Shown here in pieces: positions 18,042 to 26,767 of a stretch of DNA of 64,000 nt; within the stretch, counting starts at the first letter, position 1, and the number at the start of each line of letters is the position of its first letter. Position numbers and translations under genes: made by a program. Below the pieces are notes generated by a model. It worked only from the letters and a program-made list of their open reading frames with translations. It was not told the origin of the DNA and ran no database searches. The DNA comes from Xylophilus sp. GW821-FHT01B05. Its GTDB lineage: Bacteria; Pseudomonadota; Gammaproteobacteria; Burkholderiales; Burkholderiaceae_C. The stretch covers positions 4,774,001-4,838,000 of the forward strand of contig CP152408.1 of NCBI GenBank assembly GCA_038961845.1. The letters are read 5' to 3'.

Positions 18042-20624
18042 TTGGAAGACAAGTCCCCGCCCTCCTCTGCCCCGGCCAGTACCGACGCCCCGCCAGCGGC
18101 CGCAGCGTCACTGCATTTCCTGCGTGACGGCGGCGACCTGGGGAAGTTGATGCGCAGCCACGGCTGGGCCAGCACACCGCTGGGCGAGCCGGCGCAGTGG
18201 CCCGATGCCCTGCGTGCCACGGTGGAGACGATGCTGGCCGCGCGCGAGCCGCGCTTCATCGTCTGGGGCCCTGAGCGCACCCTGCTCTACAACGACGGCT
18301 ACGCACCGCTGTGCGGCAGTAAGCACCCGTGGGCGCTGGGCAAGCCGTATGCGCTGGTATGGGCAGACACGCTGGACGATGTGGGCCCGGTGATGGACCG
18401 CAGCCATGCCGGCGAGACGGTGCATATGGACGATGTCCGCTTCACCATGCCCGACCGCCACGGCTACCCGGAAGAGACGCATTTCTCGTTCTCCTACGTA
18501 CCTATCCACGACCGAGCAGGCCGCGTGGCCGGCGTGGTCTGCAACTGCACGGAGACCACCGGCAAGATCTTCACCGAGCGCCTGCTGGCCTTCCAGCTGC
18601 AGCTGGGCGACCGGCTGCGCCTGCTGGCCGACCCGGACGTGGTCAAGCGCCTGGCATCCGAGCTGCTGGGCGCGCAGTTGCAGATCGCGCAGGTCGGCTA
18701 TGCCGAGCTGGACCGCAGCAGCGGCCCGGCCCGCATTACCGCAGCCTTCACCGATGGCCGCAGCCCGGACCTGGAAGGCCGGCGCGAGACCCTGGCCAGC
18801 TCGCCGCGCATGCTGGCCGAGCTGAGCGCCGGGCGCGCCGTGGTGATCCACGACGTGCAGCAGCCGGGCCACCCGTTCAACGGCGAGGTCACCGCCTTCT
18901 GCACAGAGCAGCGCATCCGCTCCCTGGCGCTGGTGCCGCTGGTCAAGCACGACAGCCTGGTGGCCTACCTGTTCCTGGCGCACACCGAGCCGCGCCGCTG
19001 GGCGCTGCAAGAGGTCGAGCTGGCACAGGACGTGGCCGAGCGCATCTGGGCCTCGGTGGAGCGCACCTCGGCCGAGCGGCAGTTGCGCCAGACGCGCGAG
19101 CGCCTGGCCTCCACGCTGGAGGCGGCCAACATCGCCACCTGGGACTACGACATCGCCAACGACCTGGTGCTGCCCGACCTGAACATGGCCGCGCTGTTTG
19201 GCGTGCCCGACGAAGAGGTCAACACCGGCACGCCGCTGGAGAAATTCATCCTCGGCAGCCACCCGGACGACCAGGACCGGGTGCGCGCCTCGTTCCGCGC
19301 GGCCTGCGCCACCGGCAGCGACTGGCAGGCCGAGTACCGCATCGCCCAGCCCGACGGCAGCTACCGCTGGATCATCGCGCGCGCCCGCATCGAGCGCGAC
19401 AGCGCCGGCCGCGCCGTGCACATGCCCGGCGTGCTGGTGGACATCACCGACCGCAAGAGCGCCGAAGAAGCCCTGCGCGAGGCCGACCGCCGCAAGGACG
19501 AATTTCTGGCCACGCTGGCGCACGAGCTGCGCAACCCGCTGGCGCCGATCCGCAGCGCCGCGCGCATCTCCAGCGACCCGGCCGCCACGATGCAGCAATT
19601 GCGCTGGAGCCACGAGGTGATAGAGCGCCAGGTGCGCAACATGGCACTGTTGCTGGACGACCTGCTGGACGTCTCGCGCATCACGCGCGGCATGCTGGAG
19701 GTGCGGCGCGAATGGATCGGCCTGCCGATGATCGTCGAGGCCGCACTGGAGACCGCGCGCCCGCTGATGGAGGCGCGCCGCCACACGCTGGACGTGGACC
19801 TGGGCGACACCCAGATCTGCGTGCTGGCCGACCCGCTGCGCATGGCGCAGGCGCTGTCCAACCTGCTGACCAACGCCGCCAAATACACCGACCCGCACGG
19901 GCGCATCCTGCTCATCGCGCGCCTGTCCAACGGCATGCTGGAGCTGCGCGTGCGCGACAACGGCATCGGCCTGCCGCGCGACGCGCTGCAGCGCATCTTC
20001 GCCATGTTCTCGCAGGTGGAGTCGGTGCTGGACCGCTCCGAGGGCGGGCTGGGCATAGGCCTGGCGCTGGTCAAGGGCCTGGTCGAGCTGCACGGCGGCA
20101 CGGTCGACGCCAGCAGCCCCGGGCCGGGCCAGGGCAGCGAATTTGTGCTGCGCATCCCGGACGCGCAGCGCGTGGAGCCCACCGCCGCCCCCCCGGCCGA
20201 TGCCGTGGCCGCGCCAGAGCACGCCACCGCGCGCCGCATCGTGCTGGCCGACGACAACGAGGACGGCGCCGCCACCCTGGCCGCGCTGCTGGAGCTGGAC
20301 GGCCACGAGGTGCGCACCACCTACGACGGCCTGGGCGCGCTGGAGCTGGTGCAGCAGTACGCGCCCGACGTCGCCTTCCTGGACATCGGCATGCCCGGCC
20401 TCAACGGCTACGAAGTGGCGCGCCGCCTGCGCGAAGACGCCGGCGACGGCCCGCGCCCGGTGCTGGTGGCGCTCACCGGCTGGGGCGGCGCGGAAGACCG
20501 CAAGCGCGCACTCGACGCCGGCTTCGACCACCACCTGACCAAGCCGGTAGACCCGGATGCGATCACCGACATCCTGCTGAGCGTGCCGCCGCGCGGCCCG
20601 TCGGCACAACTATCAAATAAATAG
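18042..20624 (+). CDS. Hybrid sensor histidine kinase (PAS-GAF-PAS-HisKA-HATPase-REC)
   Basis: An 860-residue soluble hybrid kinase with no membrane segments. Order: N-terminal PAS-like domain (about 25-170; GWASTPLGEPAQWPDAL), GAF-like domain (185-345), PAS (350-480), HisKA with phospho-acceptor His near 494 (LATLAHELRNPLAPI), ATPase with N box LTNAAKY and G boxes DNGIGLP and GGLGIGLAL, and a receiver domain at 735-855 with phospho-Asp near 782 (FLDIGMPG). Phosphate probably passes to the attached receiver. The start is TTG 18042, because homology begins before the first ATG (18150); this start is uncertain. The stop codon lies within a small palindrome. Confidence 0.9.
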   Translation: MEDKSPPSSAPASTDAPPAAAASLHFLRDGGDLGKLMRSHGWASTPLGEPAQWPDALRATVETMLAAREPRFIVWGPERTLLYNDGYAPLCGSKHPWALGKPYALVWADTLDDVGPVMDRSHAGETVHMDDVRFTMPDRHGYPEETHFSFSYVPIHDRAGRVAGVVCNCTETTGKIFTERLLAFQLQLGDRLRLLADPDVVKRLASELLGAQLQIAQVGYAELDRSSGPARITAAFTDGRSPDLEGRRETLASSPRMLAELSAGRAVVIHDVQQPGHPFNGEVTAFCTEQRIRSLALVPLVKHDSLVAYLFLAHTEPRRWALQEVELAQDVAERIWASVERTSAERQLRQTRERLASTLEAANIATWDYDIANDLVLPDLNMAALFGVPDEEVNTGTPLEKFILGSHPDDQDRVRASFRAACATGSDWQAEYRIAQPDGSYRWIIARARIERDSAGRAVHMPGVLVDITDRKSAEEALREADRRKDEFLATLAHELRNPLAPIRSAARISSDPAATMQQLRWSHEVIERQVRNMALLLDDLLDVSRITRGMLEVRREWIGLPMIVEAALETARPLMEARRHTLDVDLGDTQICVLADPLRMAQALSNLLTNAAKYTDPHGRILLIARLSNGMLELRVRDNGIGLPRDALQRIFAMFSQVESVLDRSEGGLGIGLALVKGLVELHGGTVDASSPGPGQGSEFVLRIPDAQRVEPTAAPPADAVAAPEHATARRIVLADDNEDGAATLAALLELDGHEVRTTYDGLGALELVQQYAPDVAFLDIGMPGLNGYEVARRLREDAGDGPRPVLVALTGWGGAEDRKRALDAGFDHHLTKPVDPDAITDILLSVPPRGPSAQLSNK

Positions 20625-20712
20625 CAGCATGCCGGCGTGCAATCTGCACTTCAGTTACAAAACAACCTGAATCTCAGGATATACGCGGGCATACAGCTAT
20701 AAATTAAATAGC
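20610..20712. repeat. Two gctat/atagc-type palindromes in a convergent spacer
   Basis: CTAT-N7-ATAG (20610-20624) overlaps the last codons and stop of the hybrid kinase gene. A second copy, GCTAT (20696-20700) and ATAGC (20708-20712) around AAATTAA, precedes the end of dgkA. Both resemble the palindromes at 1431-1447 and 11527-11543. The spacer separates two convergent genes, so the hairpins may terminate transcription from both sides. Nothing else is visible in the 103-bp gap. Confidence 0.5.
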
Positions 20713-20727
20713 ATCCATTCCAGCGCT

Positions 20728-21132
20728 TCAGCCCAGCCGCGTGACCAGCGCCGCGACCCACACCGCGCCGCAGAACAGCACGCTCAGCAGCACCGCAGCG
20801 CTGCCGATGTCCTTGGCCTTCTTGGCCAGCAAATGCCACTCGGGGCCCACGCGGTCCACCACGGCCTCGACCGCGGTGTTGAGCAGCTCCACCACCAGCA
20901 CCGCCAGCACACTGCCCGCCAGCAGCGCCACCTCGACCCAGCCGTGGCCCAGCACGCAGGCGGCCGGCAGCAGCACGACGGCAAACGCCACCTCCAGGCG
21001 AAAGGCCTTTTCCTCCCAGGCCGCAGCCAGGCCCTGCAGGGAATAGCCGGTGGCATGCAGCAAGCGCTGCAGCCCGCGGCGCGTCTTGTGCTCGGCAGCA
21101 GCGTCGGTGGAAGAGGATTCGGGTGGCGTCAT
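20728..21132 (-). CDS. dgkA: Diacylglycerol kinase
   Basis: A 134-residue inner-membrane enzyme that phosphorylates diacylglycerol to phosphatidic acid. It has a cytosolic N-terminal extension, the conserved YSLQGLAAAWEEKAFRLEV, three membrane segments (about 48-66, 68-85 and 112-130), and the active-site motif VELLNTAVEAVVDR followed by KKAKDIGSAAVLLS. E. coli DgkA is 122 residues, so the length fits. Its ATG overlaps the stop of the sensor kinase gene, making it the third member of the operon. The neighbouring eptA reaction releases diacylglycerol, which this enzyme can recycle. Confidence 0.93.
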   Translation of the reverse strand: MTPPESSSTDAAAEHKTRRGLQRLLHATGYSLQGLAAAWEEKAFRLEVAFAVVLLPAACVLGHGWVEVALLAGSVLAVLVVELLNTAVEAVVDRVGPEWHLLAKKAKDIGSAAVLLSVLFCGAVWVAALVTRLG

Positions 21133-22550
21133 GGCTCGGAAACAGAAAGCGGGGCAGCCGTCCAGGGAACGGACTGCAGATGAATGCGCGACTCAAAGCC
21201 CTGCTCGCCGCCGGGCAGGGGCGAGAGCAGCTCCAGCCGCCCATGGAGCCCCTCCACGATGGAAGAGACGATGGACAGCCCCAGACCATAACCTGTCTGC
21301 GTGGCGGAATCGCGAACATGGCGATGGCGCAGCGCCTCCAGCCGGCCAGGCGGCACGCCCGGGCCGTGGTCGCGCACGGCCAGTGTGCAAGGCAGTTGCA
21401 CCAGCAGCTCGACCCGGCCCCCGCCGCCATAGCGCAGCGCGTTTTCCACCAGGTTGCGCAAGGCGATGGCCAGCCCATCCAGATCGCCCAGCGCCAGTGG
21501 CACCGGCTCGTCGGGCACACGCAGCACCAGGCGTTGCAGCAGCCCGGGCGCCTGCCAGAACTCCTGCGCCACGGTGGCCGCCAGCTGTGCCAGGTCCACC
21601 GGCGCCTGCACCCGCGTGGCGGCCGACTCGGCGCGCGAGAGCTGCAGCAATTTTTCGGTGCGGTGGCTCAGCACATCCAGCGCCTGCACGGCGGCCTGCA
21701 CGTCGGCGGGCGCGATCGGGCCTTCGAGCGCGGTCTGCAGCCGCAGGCGCACCGCCGCCAGCGGCGTGCGCAGCTCATGCGCGGCATTGGCCGCCAGGGC
21801 ACGCTCCACGTCCAGCGCCTGGGCCAGGCGCTCCAGCAGGCGGTTGACGTGCTCGCCCACCGAGCGCAGTTCCTGCGGCATGCCGGCCAGCTCCACCGGG
21901 CGCAGGTCGTCGCCGTCGCGCTGGGCGATCTCTTGCTCCAGCCGGTGCAGCACGTGCAGTTCGCGGCGCGCCACCGCGCCCAGCAGCACGGCCAGCACCG
22001 CCAGCACCGCCAGCATGGGCGCGGCCAGGCCCAGCAGCACCTGGCGCACCGCGCGCCGCCGCTCGGGCCGCGGGTCGGCCATCTGCAGGAACAGCGGGCG
22101 CGTGGGGTGGCGCGCGGTAAAAACGCGCCAGCCATCCTTGTTGAAGAAGCCCTGGTGCAGCGGGATCTTCAGGAAGAACTGCGCGCCTATGGCGGCGCGC
22201 GGCAGCAGCAGCACACGACCGTTGTCGTCCACCAGGCGGTAGATCATGTCGTCAGCGCCGGCCGGCGGCTGCGGCTCTATCACCGGCGGCGCCCCGGGCG
22301 GCGGCATGCCGGCCACGTCGAGGTTGTGCACCGCCACATCGAGTATGCGCAGCGTGCTTTCTTCCAGCTCGTTGTCGAAGTTGCGGTTGATCTCGCGGTG
22401 CATGAACACCACCACGCCCGCCACGCACAGGATCCACACCGCCATCACCCACAGCAGCAGCATGCGCGTCAGGCGCCGCGCCAGGGTATCGGCCTGCTGG
22501 CCGTGCAGGTGCAGGGTTTCCGCCGTACGGATCGCGGCAGCAGGCTTCAC
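21129..22550 (-). CDS. Sensor histidine kinase, PmrB/QseC-like
   Basis: A 473-residue inner-membrane sensor kinase. I start at GTG 22550, whose first bases overlap the TGA of the response regulator gene (GTGA) and which has GGAGG upstream. Two membrane segments flank a periplasmic domain of about 130 residues (first near 30-50, second near 190-210). A HAMP-like linker, HisKA with His258 in AANAAHELRTPLAAV, and an ATPase with NLVENALRYGGGG and GYGLGLSIV follow. Gene order with eptA and dgkA suggests it controls lipid A modification, probably responding to cationic peptides or metal ions. The signal is inference. Confidence 0.88.
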   Translation of the reverse strand: MKPAAAIRTAETLHLHGQQADTLARRLTRMLLLWVMAVWILCVAGVVVFMHREINRNFDNELEESTLRILDVAVHNLDVAGMPPPGAPPVIEPQPPAGADDMIYRLVDDNGRVLLLPRAAIGAQFFLKIPLHQGFFNKDGWRVFTARHPTRPLFLQMADPRPERRRAVRQVLLGLAAPMLAVLAVLAVLLGAVARRELHVLHRLEQEIAQRDGDDLRPVELAGMPQELRSVGEHVNRLLERLAQALDVERALAANAAHELRTPLAAVRLRLQTALEGPIAPADVQAAVQALDVLSHRTEKLLQLSRAESAATRVQAPVDLAQLAATVAQEFWQAPGLLQRLVLRVPDEPVPLALGDLDGLAIALRNLVENALRYGGGGRVELLVQLPCTLAVRDHGPGVPPGRLEALRHRHVRDSATQTGYGLGLSIVSSIVEGLHGRLELLSPLPGGEQGFESRIHLQSVPWTAAPLSVSEP

Positions 22551-23221
22551 CCTGCGTCCTCCGGCGTGTAGGACAGGCGGTAGCCCAGGCCGCGCAGGGT
22601 CTGGATGTATTCGCGCCCGAGCTTGCGGCGCAAACGGCTGATGAAGACCTCCAGCGTGTTGCTGTCGGTTTCGCTGTCGAAACCATAGAGCGCGTCCTGC
22701 AAGGCCTCGCGCGTGTGGATGCGATCCGGCCGCGAGGCCATCACGCGCAGCAGCGCCCATTCCTTGGCCGTGAGCAGTACCGGCGCGCCGTCCTTGCGCA
22801 CCATGTCGCGCGCCAGGTCGATCTCCAGCAAGCCCAGGCGCAGCACCGGGGTGTCGCCGCCGCCACGGCGGCGCTCGATGGCGCGCAGGCGCGCCAGCAG
22901 TTCGCCCGGGTCATAAGGCTTCACCAAATAGTCGTCTGCGCCGGCATCCAGGCCACGGATGCGGTCGCTGACCTGGTCACGCGCGGTCAGCACGATGATC
23001 AGGGGCCGCTCGGCCTGCGCCCGCAGGGTGGGCATCAGCGACAGGCCGTCGCCGTCGCCCAGGTGCAGATCCAGCAGCACCGCCGCGTAGTGCGCCACGG
23101 CCAGTGCCGCCCGGGCCGAGGCCAGGCCATCGGCCGCATCGACCACGAAGGACTTGGCACGCAGGTAGCTGCACACGGCGTCGGACAGGGATGCATCGTC
23201 TTCGACGAGCAGGATTCGCAT
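22547..23221 (-). CDS. OmpR-family response regulator, PmrA-like
   Basis: A 224-residue two-domain regulator. The receiver domain has phospho-acceptor Asp51 (AVLLDLHLGDGDG), acidic pocket EDD at 7-9 and Lys in DDYLVKPYDPGEL. The C-terminal winged helix contains LLTAKEWALLRVMAS and VFISRLRRKLG. It is coupled to the sensor kinase and divergent from eptA, the arrangement of PmrAB (BasRS) systems. A direct repeat in the shared intergenic region is a candidate binding site. Confidence 0.92.
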   Translation of the reverse strand: MRILLVEDDASLSDAVCSYLRAKSFVVDAADGLASARAALAVAHYAAVLLDLHLGDGDGLSLMPTLRAQAERPLIIVLTARDQVSDRIRGLDAGADDYLVKPYDPGELLARLRAIERRRGGGDTPVLRLGLLEIDLARDMVRKDGAPVLLTAKEWALLRVMASRPDRIHTREALQDALYGFDSETDSNTLEVFISRLRRKLGREYIQTLRGLGYRLSYTPEDAG

Positions 23222-23301
23222 GCGAACGACCTCGCAGAACTTTCAAGCGGGCCAGTGTAGTGCGCAGAAGCCCCGATTCTGAACGGAAGCTGACGCACCC
23301 G

Positions 23302-23317
23302 TTCAGGTTGTCTTCAG
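23302..23317 (+). promoter_or_regulatory. TTCAG-N6-TTCAG direct repeat, candidate response-regulator box
   Basis: Two TTCAG half-sites start at 23302 and 23313, 11 bp apart, 23 bp ahead of the eptA ATG. OmpR/PmrA-type regulators bind such half-sites spaced about one helical turn. The close distance to the start codon would place the site at or downstream of a promoter, so it may instead be coincidental. Confidence 0.35.
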
Positions 23318-23339
23318 CCTCGCTGGTTACCTTCTTCAC

Positions 23340-25097
23340 ATGTCAGATACCTTGTTGTCCACGCCTCCGCCATCGAGGGCCGCATCGCCGTGGGCATCCG
23401 TTTTTCCGCAAGGCCTGCGCAACGCCTTCGCGCGCCCGCGCTCACCGCGCGCAGTCGCCCTCCTCCTGGCCCTGTGGCTCACCACGGTCGGCAATCTGAC
23501 CCTTTGGCGTGAGCTCTACCGCCTGGCCCAGGGCGGTGAACTGGGGCCGCGGCCGTTGTGGTTGCCGCTGGGTGGCTCCACGATCGTGCTGGGCGCTACC
23601 GCCGCGCTGCTGGTGCTGCTGGCCTGGCCACGCGTCTTCAAGATCGGTGCGCTGCTGCTATTGGTGGTGGCGGCCGGAGCGCAGCACTACATGCTGACCT
23701 ACGGCATCGTGGTCGACCCATCCATGGTCGGCAACGTGCTGCAGACCAATGCCACCGAGGCGCGCGACCTGCTGGGCTGGGGCCTGCTCGGGCAACTGCT
23801 GCTGGTGGCCGGCCTGCCCGCCATCTGGCTCGCCCAGCTGCGCCTGCGGCCCGCCGGCGCCTGGGGCCATCTGTGGCGCAACGCGGTGCTCTTCGTGGCG
23901 CTGCTGGCTGCCACCGCCGGCGCGACCTTCGGCATGTACCGGGAGCTGGCGCCGCTGATGCGCAACCACACCCAGCTGCGCTACATGATCAACCCGCTGG
24001 CCAGCGTGACCTCGACCATCGTCGCCACCACAAAACCCTTGCGCCAGCGCGGCGCGGGGCCGCTCACGCGCATCACCGCCGGTACCCAGTTGGGCCCCAG
24101 CTATGCCGCAGCCGGTGCGGCCACGCGCCCGCCGCTGTTCGTGCTGGTGGTGGGCGAAACCGCCCGCGCCGACCACTTCGGCCTGAACGGCTACGAGCGC
24201 GACACCACGCCCGAGCTGGCGCAGCGCGGCGTCACCAGCTTTACCGACGTGCACTCCTGCGGCACCAACACGCTGGCCTCGGTGCCCTGCATGTTCTCGC
24301 CGCTCGGCAAGCGCGACTACGAACAGCGCAAGACCGAATCCGAGACCCTGATGGACGTGCTGCAGGCCGCGGGCCTGGCCGTGCTGTGGCTGGACAACCA
24401 GGCCGGCTGCAAGGGCGTGTGCGAGCGCGTGCCCAACGCCTCCACCGGCGATGCCTACCCGCCCGCAGCCGAAGCCGCCGCCCGCCTGTGCCGCGACGGC
24501 GAATGCCTGGACGAGGTCATGCTTGCCGGCCTGGACCAGCGCATCGCCGCCCTGCCAGCCGAGCGCCGCGCGCGCGGCGTAGTGCTGGTCATCCACCAGA
24601 TGGGCAGCCACGGCCCGGCCTACTCCCGCCGCTCCTCCCCCGCCGCCAAGCGCTTCATGCCCGAATGCACCAACCACGCACTGGACCAGTGCGAGCACAA
24701 CGCGCTGATCAACGCCTACGACAACTCCATCGCCGAAACCGACCGCTTCCTGGCCCACACCATCGACTGGCTGCAAGCCCAGCGCGACCACTACGCCACC
24801 GGCATGCTCTACCTGTCGGACCACGGCGAATCATTGGGCGAATACGGCCTCTACCTGCACGGCGTGCCCTACGCCTTCGCCCCAGAAGTGCAAAAGCACG
24901 TCCCCATGGTGCTATGGATGGCCGACGCCTTCGCCCAGCGCAACAACACCAATCGCGCCTGCCTGGCCGCCGAACGCAGCAGCGCGCTGACCCACGACAA
25001 CCTCTACCACTCCGTCCTGGGCATGATGGACGTGCAAACGCCCACCTACCAGGCGGGGTTGGATGCGTTTGCGAAGTGCAGGGCAGTGGCGGGTTGA
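23340..25097 (+). CDS. eptA: Lipid A phosphoethanolamine transferase, EptA family
   Basis: A 585-residue inner-membrane enzyme that moves phosphoethanolamine from phosphatidylethanolamine to lipid A in the periplasm. This lowers surface charge and gives resistance to cationic peptides. Five N-terminal membrane helices (about 38-220) precede a periplasmic sulfatase-like domain (about 250-585). Catalytic elements are VVGETARADHFGLNGY, the nucleophilic Thr in SCGTNTLASVPCMFS, QMGSHGPAY and LSDHGESLGE. Paired cysteines fit the family's disulphides. Divergent transcription from the PmrAB-like operon supports control by that system. Confidence 0.95.
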   Translation: MSDTLLSTPPPSRAASPWASVFPQGLRNAFARPRSPRAVALLLALWLTTVGNLTLWRELYRLAQGGELGPRPLWLPLGGSTIVLGATAALLVLLAWPRVFKIGALLLLVVAAGAQHYMLTYGIVVDPSMVGNVLQTNATEARDLLGWGLLGQLLLVAGLPAIWLAQLRLRPAGAWGHLWRNAVLFVALLAATAGATFGMYRELAPLMRNHTQLRYMINPLASVTSTIVATTKPLRQRGAGPLTRITAGTQLGPSYAAAGAATRPPLFVLVVGETARADHFGLNGYERDTTPELAQRGVTSFTDVHSCGTNTLASVPCMFSPLGKRDYEQRKTESETLMDVLQAAGLAVLWLDNQAGCKGVCERVPNASTGDAYPPAAEAAARLCRDGECLDEVMLAGLDQRIAALPAERRARGVVLVIHQMGSHGPAYSRRSSPAAKRFMPECTNHALDQCEHNALINAYDNSIAETDRFLAHTIDWLQAQRDHYATGMLYLSDHGESLGEYGLYLHGVPYAFAPEVQKHVPMVLWMADAFAQRNNTNRACLAAERSSALTHDNLYHSVLGMMDVQTPTYQAGLDAFAKCRAVAG

Positions 25098-25118
25098 AGC
25101 AGACGCCACAGGAGAGCG

Positions 25119-25406
25119 TCAGTCCTCGCCCAGCACCTCACGAATCGCCTCTGCCGTATTCACCGCGTGCTCGGCCACCTGCTCCAGGTTGGTGGCAATG
25201 ACGGGCAAGGGGTAGGTGCCCGAGACGATGCCCCGGTACCAGATCTCGGCCGCCAGCACGTCGGGCGACATGCCCTCTACCGCACCGACCAGGCAGTCAA
25301 CCACAGAGCCCAGGCCGGCGTCGGCGTACAGCTCTTCCGACTCATAGCTGACACGGTACTCATAGAAGCCGGCCCGGCCGCCTTCGATTTCGATGCGCAC
25401 AATCAT
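25119..25406 (-). CDS. Hypothetical protein, 95 aa
   Basis: I do not recognise this small cytosolic protein. It is supported by a strong ribosome site (AAGGGAG, 8 bp ahead of the ATG) and by normal codon use. It begins with a beta strand (MIVRIEIEGGRAGFYEYRVSY) and ends with helical, acidic segments (NTAEAIREVLGED). It converges with eptA; the 21-bp gap holds a short GACGC/GCGTC inverted repeat that may end both transcripts. Confidence 0.6.
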   Translation of the reverse strand: MIVRIEIEGGRAGFYEYRVSYESEELYADAGLGSVVDCLVGAVEGMSPDVLAAEIWYRGIVSGTYPLPVIATNLEQVAEHAVNTAEAIREVLGED

Positions 25407-25490
25407 TCAATCACTCCCTTGGTAAAAGTTACGGGGGTGATTGTCGATGCACGCCAAGCCATCGGCGCGCAATCCAGCTGGTTGCGGTCG

Positions 25491-26258
25491 CTAGCTGGGA
25501 CGCTTCTCGAACACGCCTTTGGCGACAGGTACCGCGGAGAACACGTTGGGCCAGCCAACGTAAAAGGCCAGGTGTGTGAGCGCCTCCGAGGCCTCGGCCT
25601 TTGTCAGCCCGTTGTCCATGGCACGGTTCAAGTGATAGGGGATCTGCGCGACCTGGCCATTGGCGATCAGAGCGCTGACCGTGATCAAGCTGCGGTCGCG
25701 CGGGACCAATGCCGGACGCAGCCAGAGGTCATGAAACAAAACCTCGCCCGTGTACTTGACGAGCCCGCGCGAGACCGGCCCCACGTTTTCCTCGACAGAG
25801 GCCGCACGCTGCGCCTCGGTGGCTTGGTCGATGGGGAGCAGCTCCCCTGCGGCCGGTGGAAGCTGGCCGGCGCCAATCCCGCGCTTGGCATAGACATCTT
25901 TGGCGACAACGACGGCCGACATCGCGTTGGACATGCCAGCGTAGAAAGCCAGGTGCGTGATGATCTCGGACAGTTCGCTCGGCTTCACTCCGCTGTCCAG
26001 CGCCCGGTTGAAATAGGCAGGCATGTCGATCGCCTGGTTGCGCGCGATGAGCGCAGCCACCGTGACGATGCTCCGGTCCCTGGCGGACAGGTCCGGCCGC
26101 TTCCAGACGTCGCCAAAGAGCGTGACCTGCATGTAGCGATCCAGCGCGGGGGCCACGCTGCGAACATCGGCCGATGTTGGCGACGGCACGTTGTTGGCAT
26201 GGGTCAAGGTCGACGCCACCATCGAAAGCGATGCCATGGCAGTGGGCAGGATTTTCAT
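25491..26258 (-). CDS. Exported carboxymuconolactone decarboxylase-like protein, two CMD domains
   Basis: A 255-residue protein with an N-terminal signal peptide (MKILPTAMASLSMVASTLTHA), so it should act outside the cytoplasm. Two homologous CMD repeats are visible: NRALDSGVKPSELSEIITHL near 95 and NRAMDNGLTKAEASEALTHL near 210. Neither has the CxxC pair of AhpD peroxidases, so a thiol peroxidase role is unlikely. An ATG at 26291 would add 11 residues before the signal peptide and is less likely. It lies 44 bp downstream of the cupin gene on the same strand, a pairing often seen for these two families. Confidence 0.85.
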   Translation of the reverse strand: MKILPTAMASLSMVASTLTHANNVPSPTSADVRSVAPALDRYMQVTLFGDVWKRPDLSARDRSIVTVAALIARNQAIDMPAYFNRALDSGVKPSELSEIITHLAFYAGMSNAMSAVVVAKDVYAKRGIGAGQLPPAAGELLPIDQATEAQRAASVEENVGPVSRGLVKYTGEVLFHDLWLRPALVPRDRSLITVSALIANGQVAQIPYHLNRAMDNGLTKAEASEALTHLAFYVGWPNVFSAVPVAKGVFEKRPS

Positions 26259-26302
26259 GTGCTTGAATCTTTCGGTGAAAGTGCGGGCCATCGGGAACGT
26301 CG

Positions 26303-26767
26303 TCACTTGCCGTATTGCTCGTCGGTGACCTTGTCCATCCATTCGACGTTTTTGCCGCCGAGCGACTCCTGAATGGCAATGTGGGTCATGCTGTTGGAGG
26401 CGGTCGCGCCATGCCAATGCTTCACGCCAGGCGGGGTCCAGACCACATCGCCGGGCTTGATCTGCTGCTTTTCCCCACCCTCCTGCTGGACCCAGCCGGC
26501 GCCGGCGGTGACGATCAGTGTCTGCCCCAGCGGATGTGTATGCCAGGCAGAGCGGGCGCCAGGCTCAAACGTGACGGCACCAGCGGAGGTGCGCGAGGGC
26601 TCTTTCGGCTGGAACAACGGATCGACGCGAACCGCGCCCGTGAAGTTCTGCGCCGGCCCCTTGAATGAGGGTTGTGAACCGCTGCGCGTCAGCACCATGT
26701 CATTGGCATGGGCAGCCAGGGACAGAAGCAGTAGAACCGACGTGGCGGTAGCTGCGAGTAGTTTCAT
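26303..26767 (-). CDS. Exported cupin protein, hydroxynitrile-lyase-like
   Basis: A 154-residue single-domain cupin with a signal peptide ([21 protein letters not shown]). The metal site is complete: His76, His78 and Gln82 in WHTHPLGQT, and His117 in VKHWHG. The sequence around it ([41 protein letters not shown]) closely resembles, from memory, the small manganese cupins for which (R)-hydroxynitrile lyase activity was shown. That activity may be incidental; the natural substrate is unknown. It leads the CMD gene in a likely two-gene operon divergent from a LysR gene. Confidence 0.85.
   Translation of the reverse strand: MKLLAATATSVLLLLSLAAHANDMVLTRSGSQPSFKGPAQNFTGAVRVDPLFQPKEPSRTSAGAVTFEPGARSAWHTHPLGQTLIVTAGAGWVQQEGGEKQQIKPGDVVWTPPGVKHWHGATASNSMTHIAIQESLGGKNVEWMDKVTDEQYGK

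Noticed and set aside
25098..25118. GACGC/GCGTC hairpin between eptA and the next gene
   Set aside because: The stem has only 5 bp and a 9-base loop, with no T-run on either side. It is too weak to list as a terminator.
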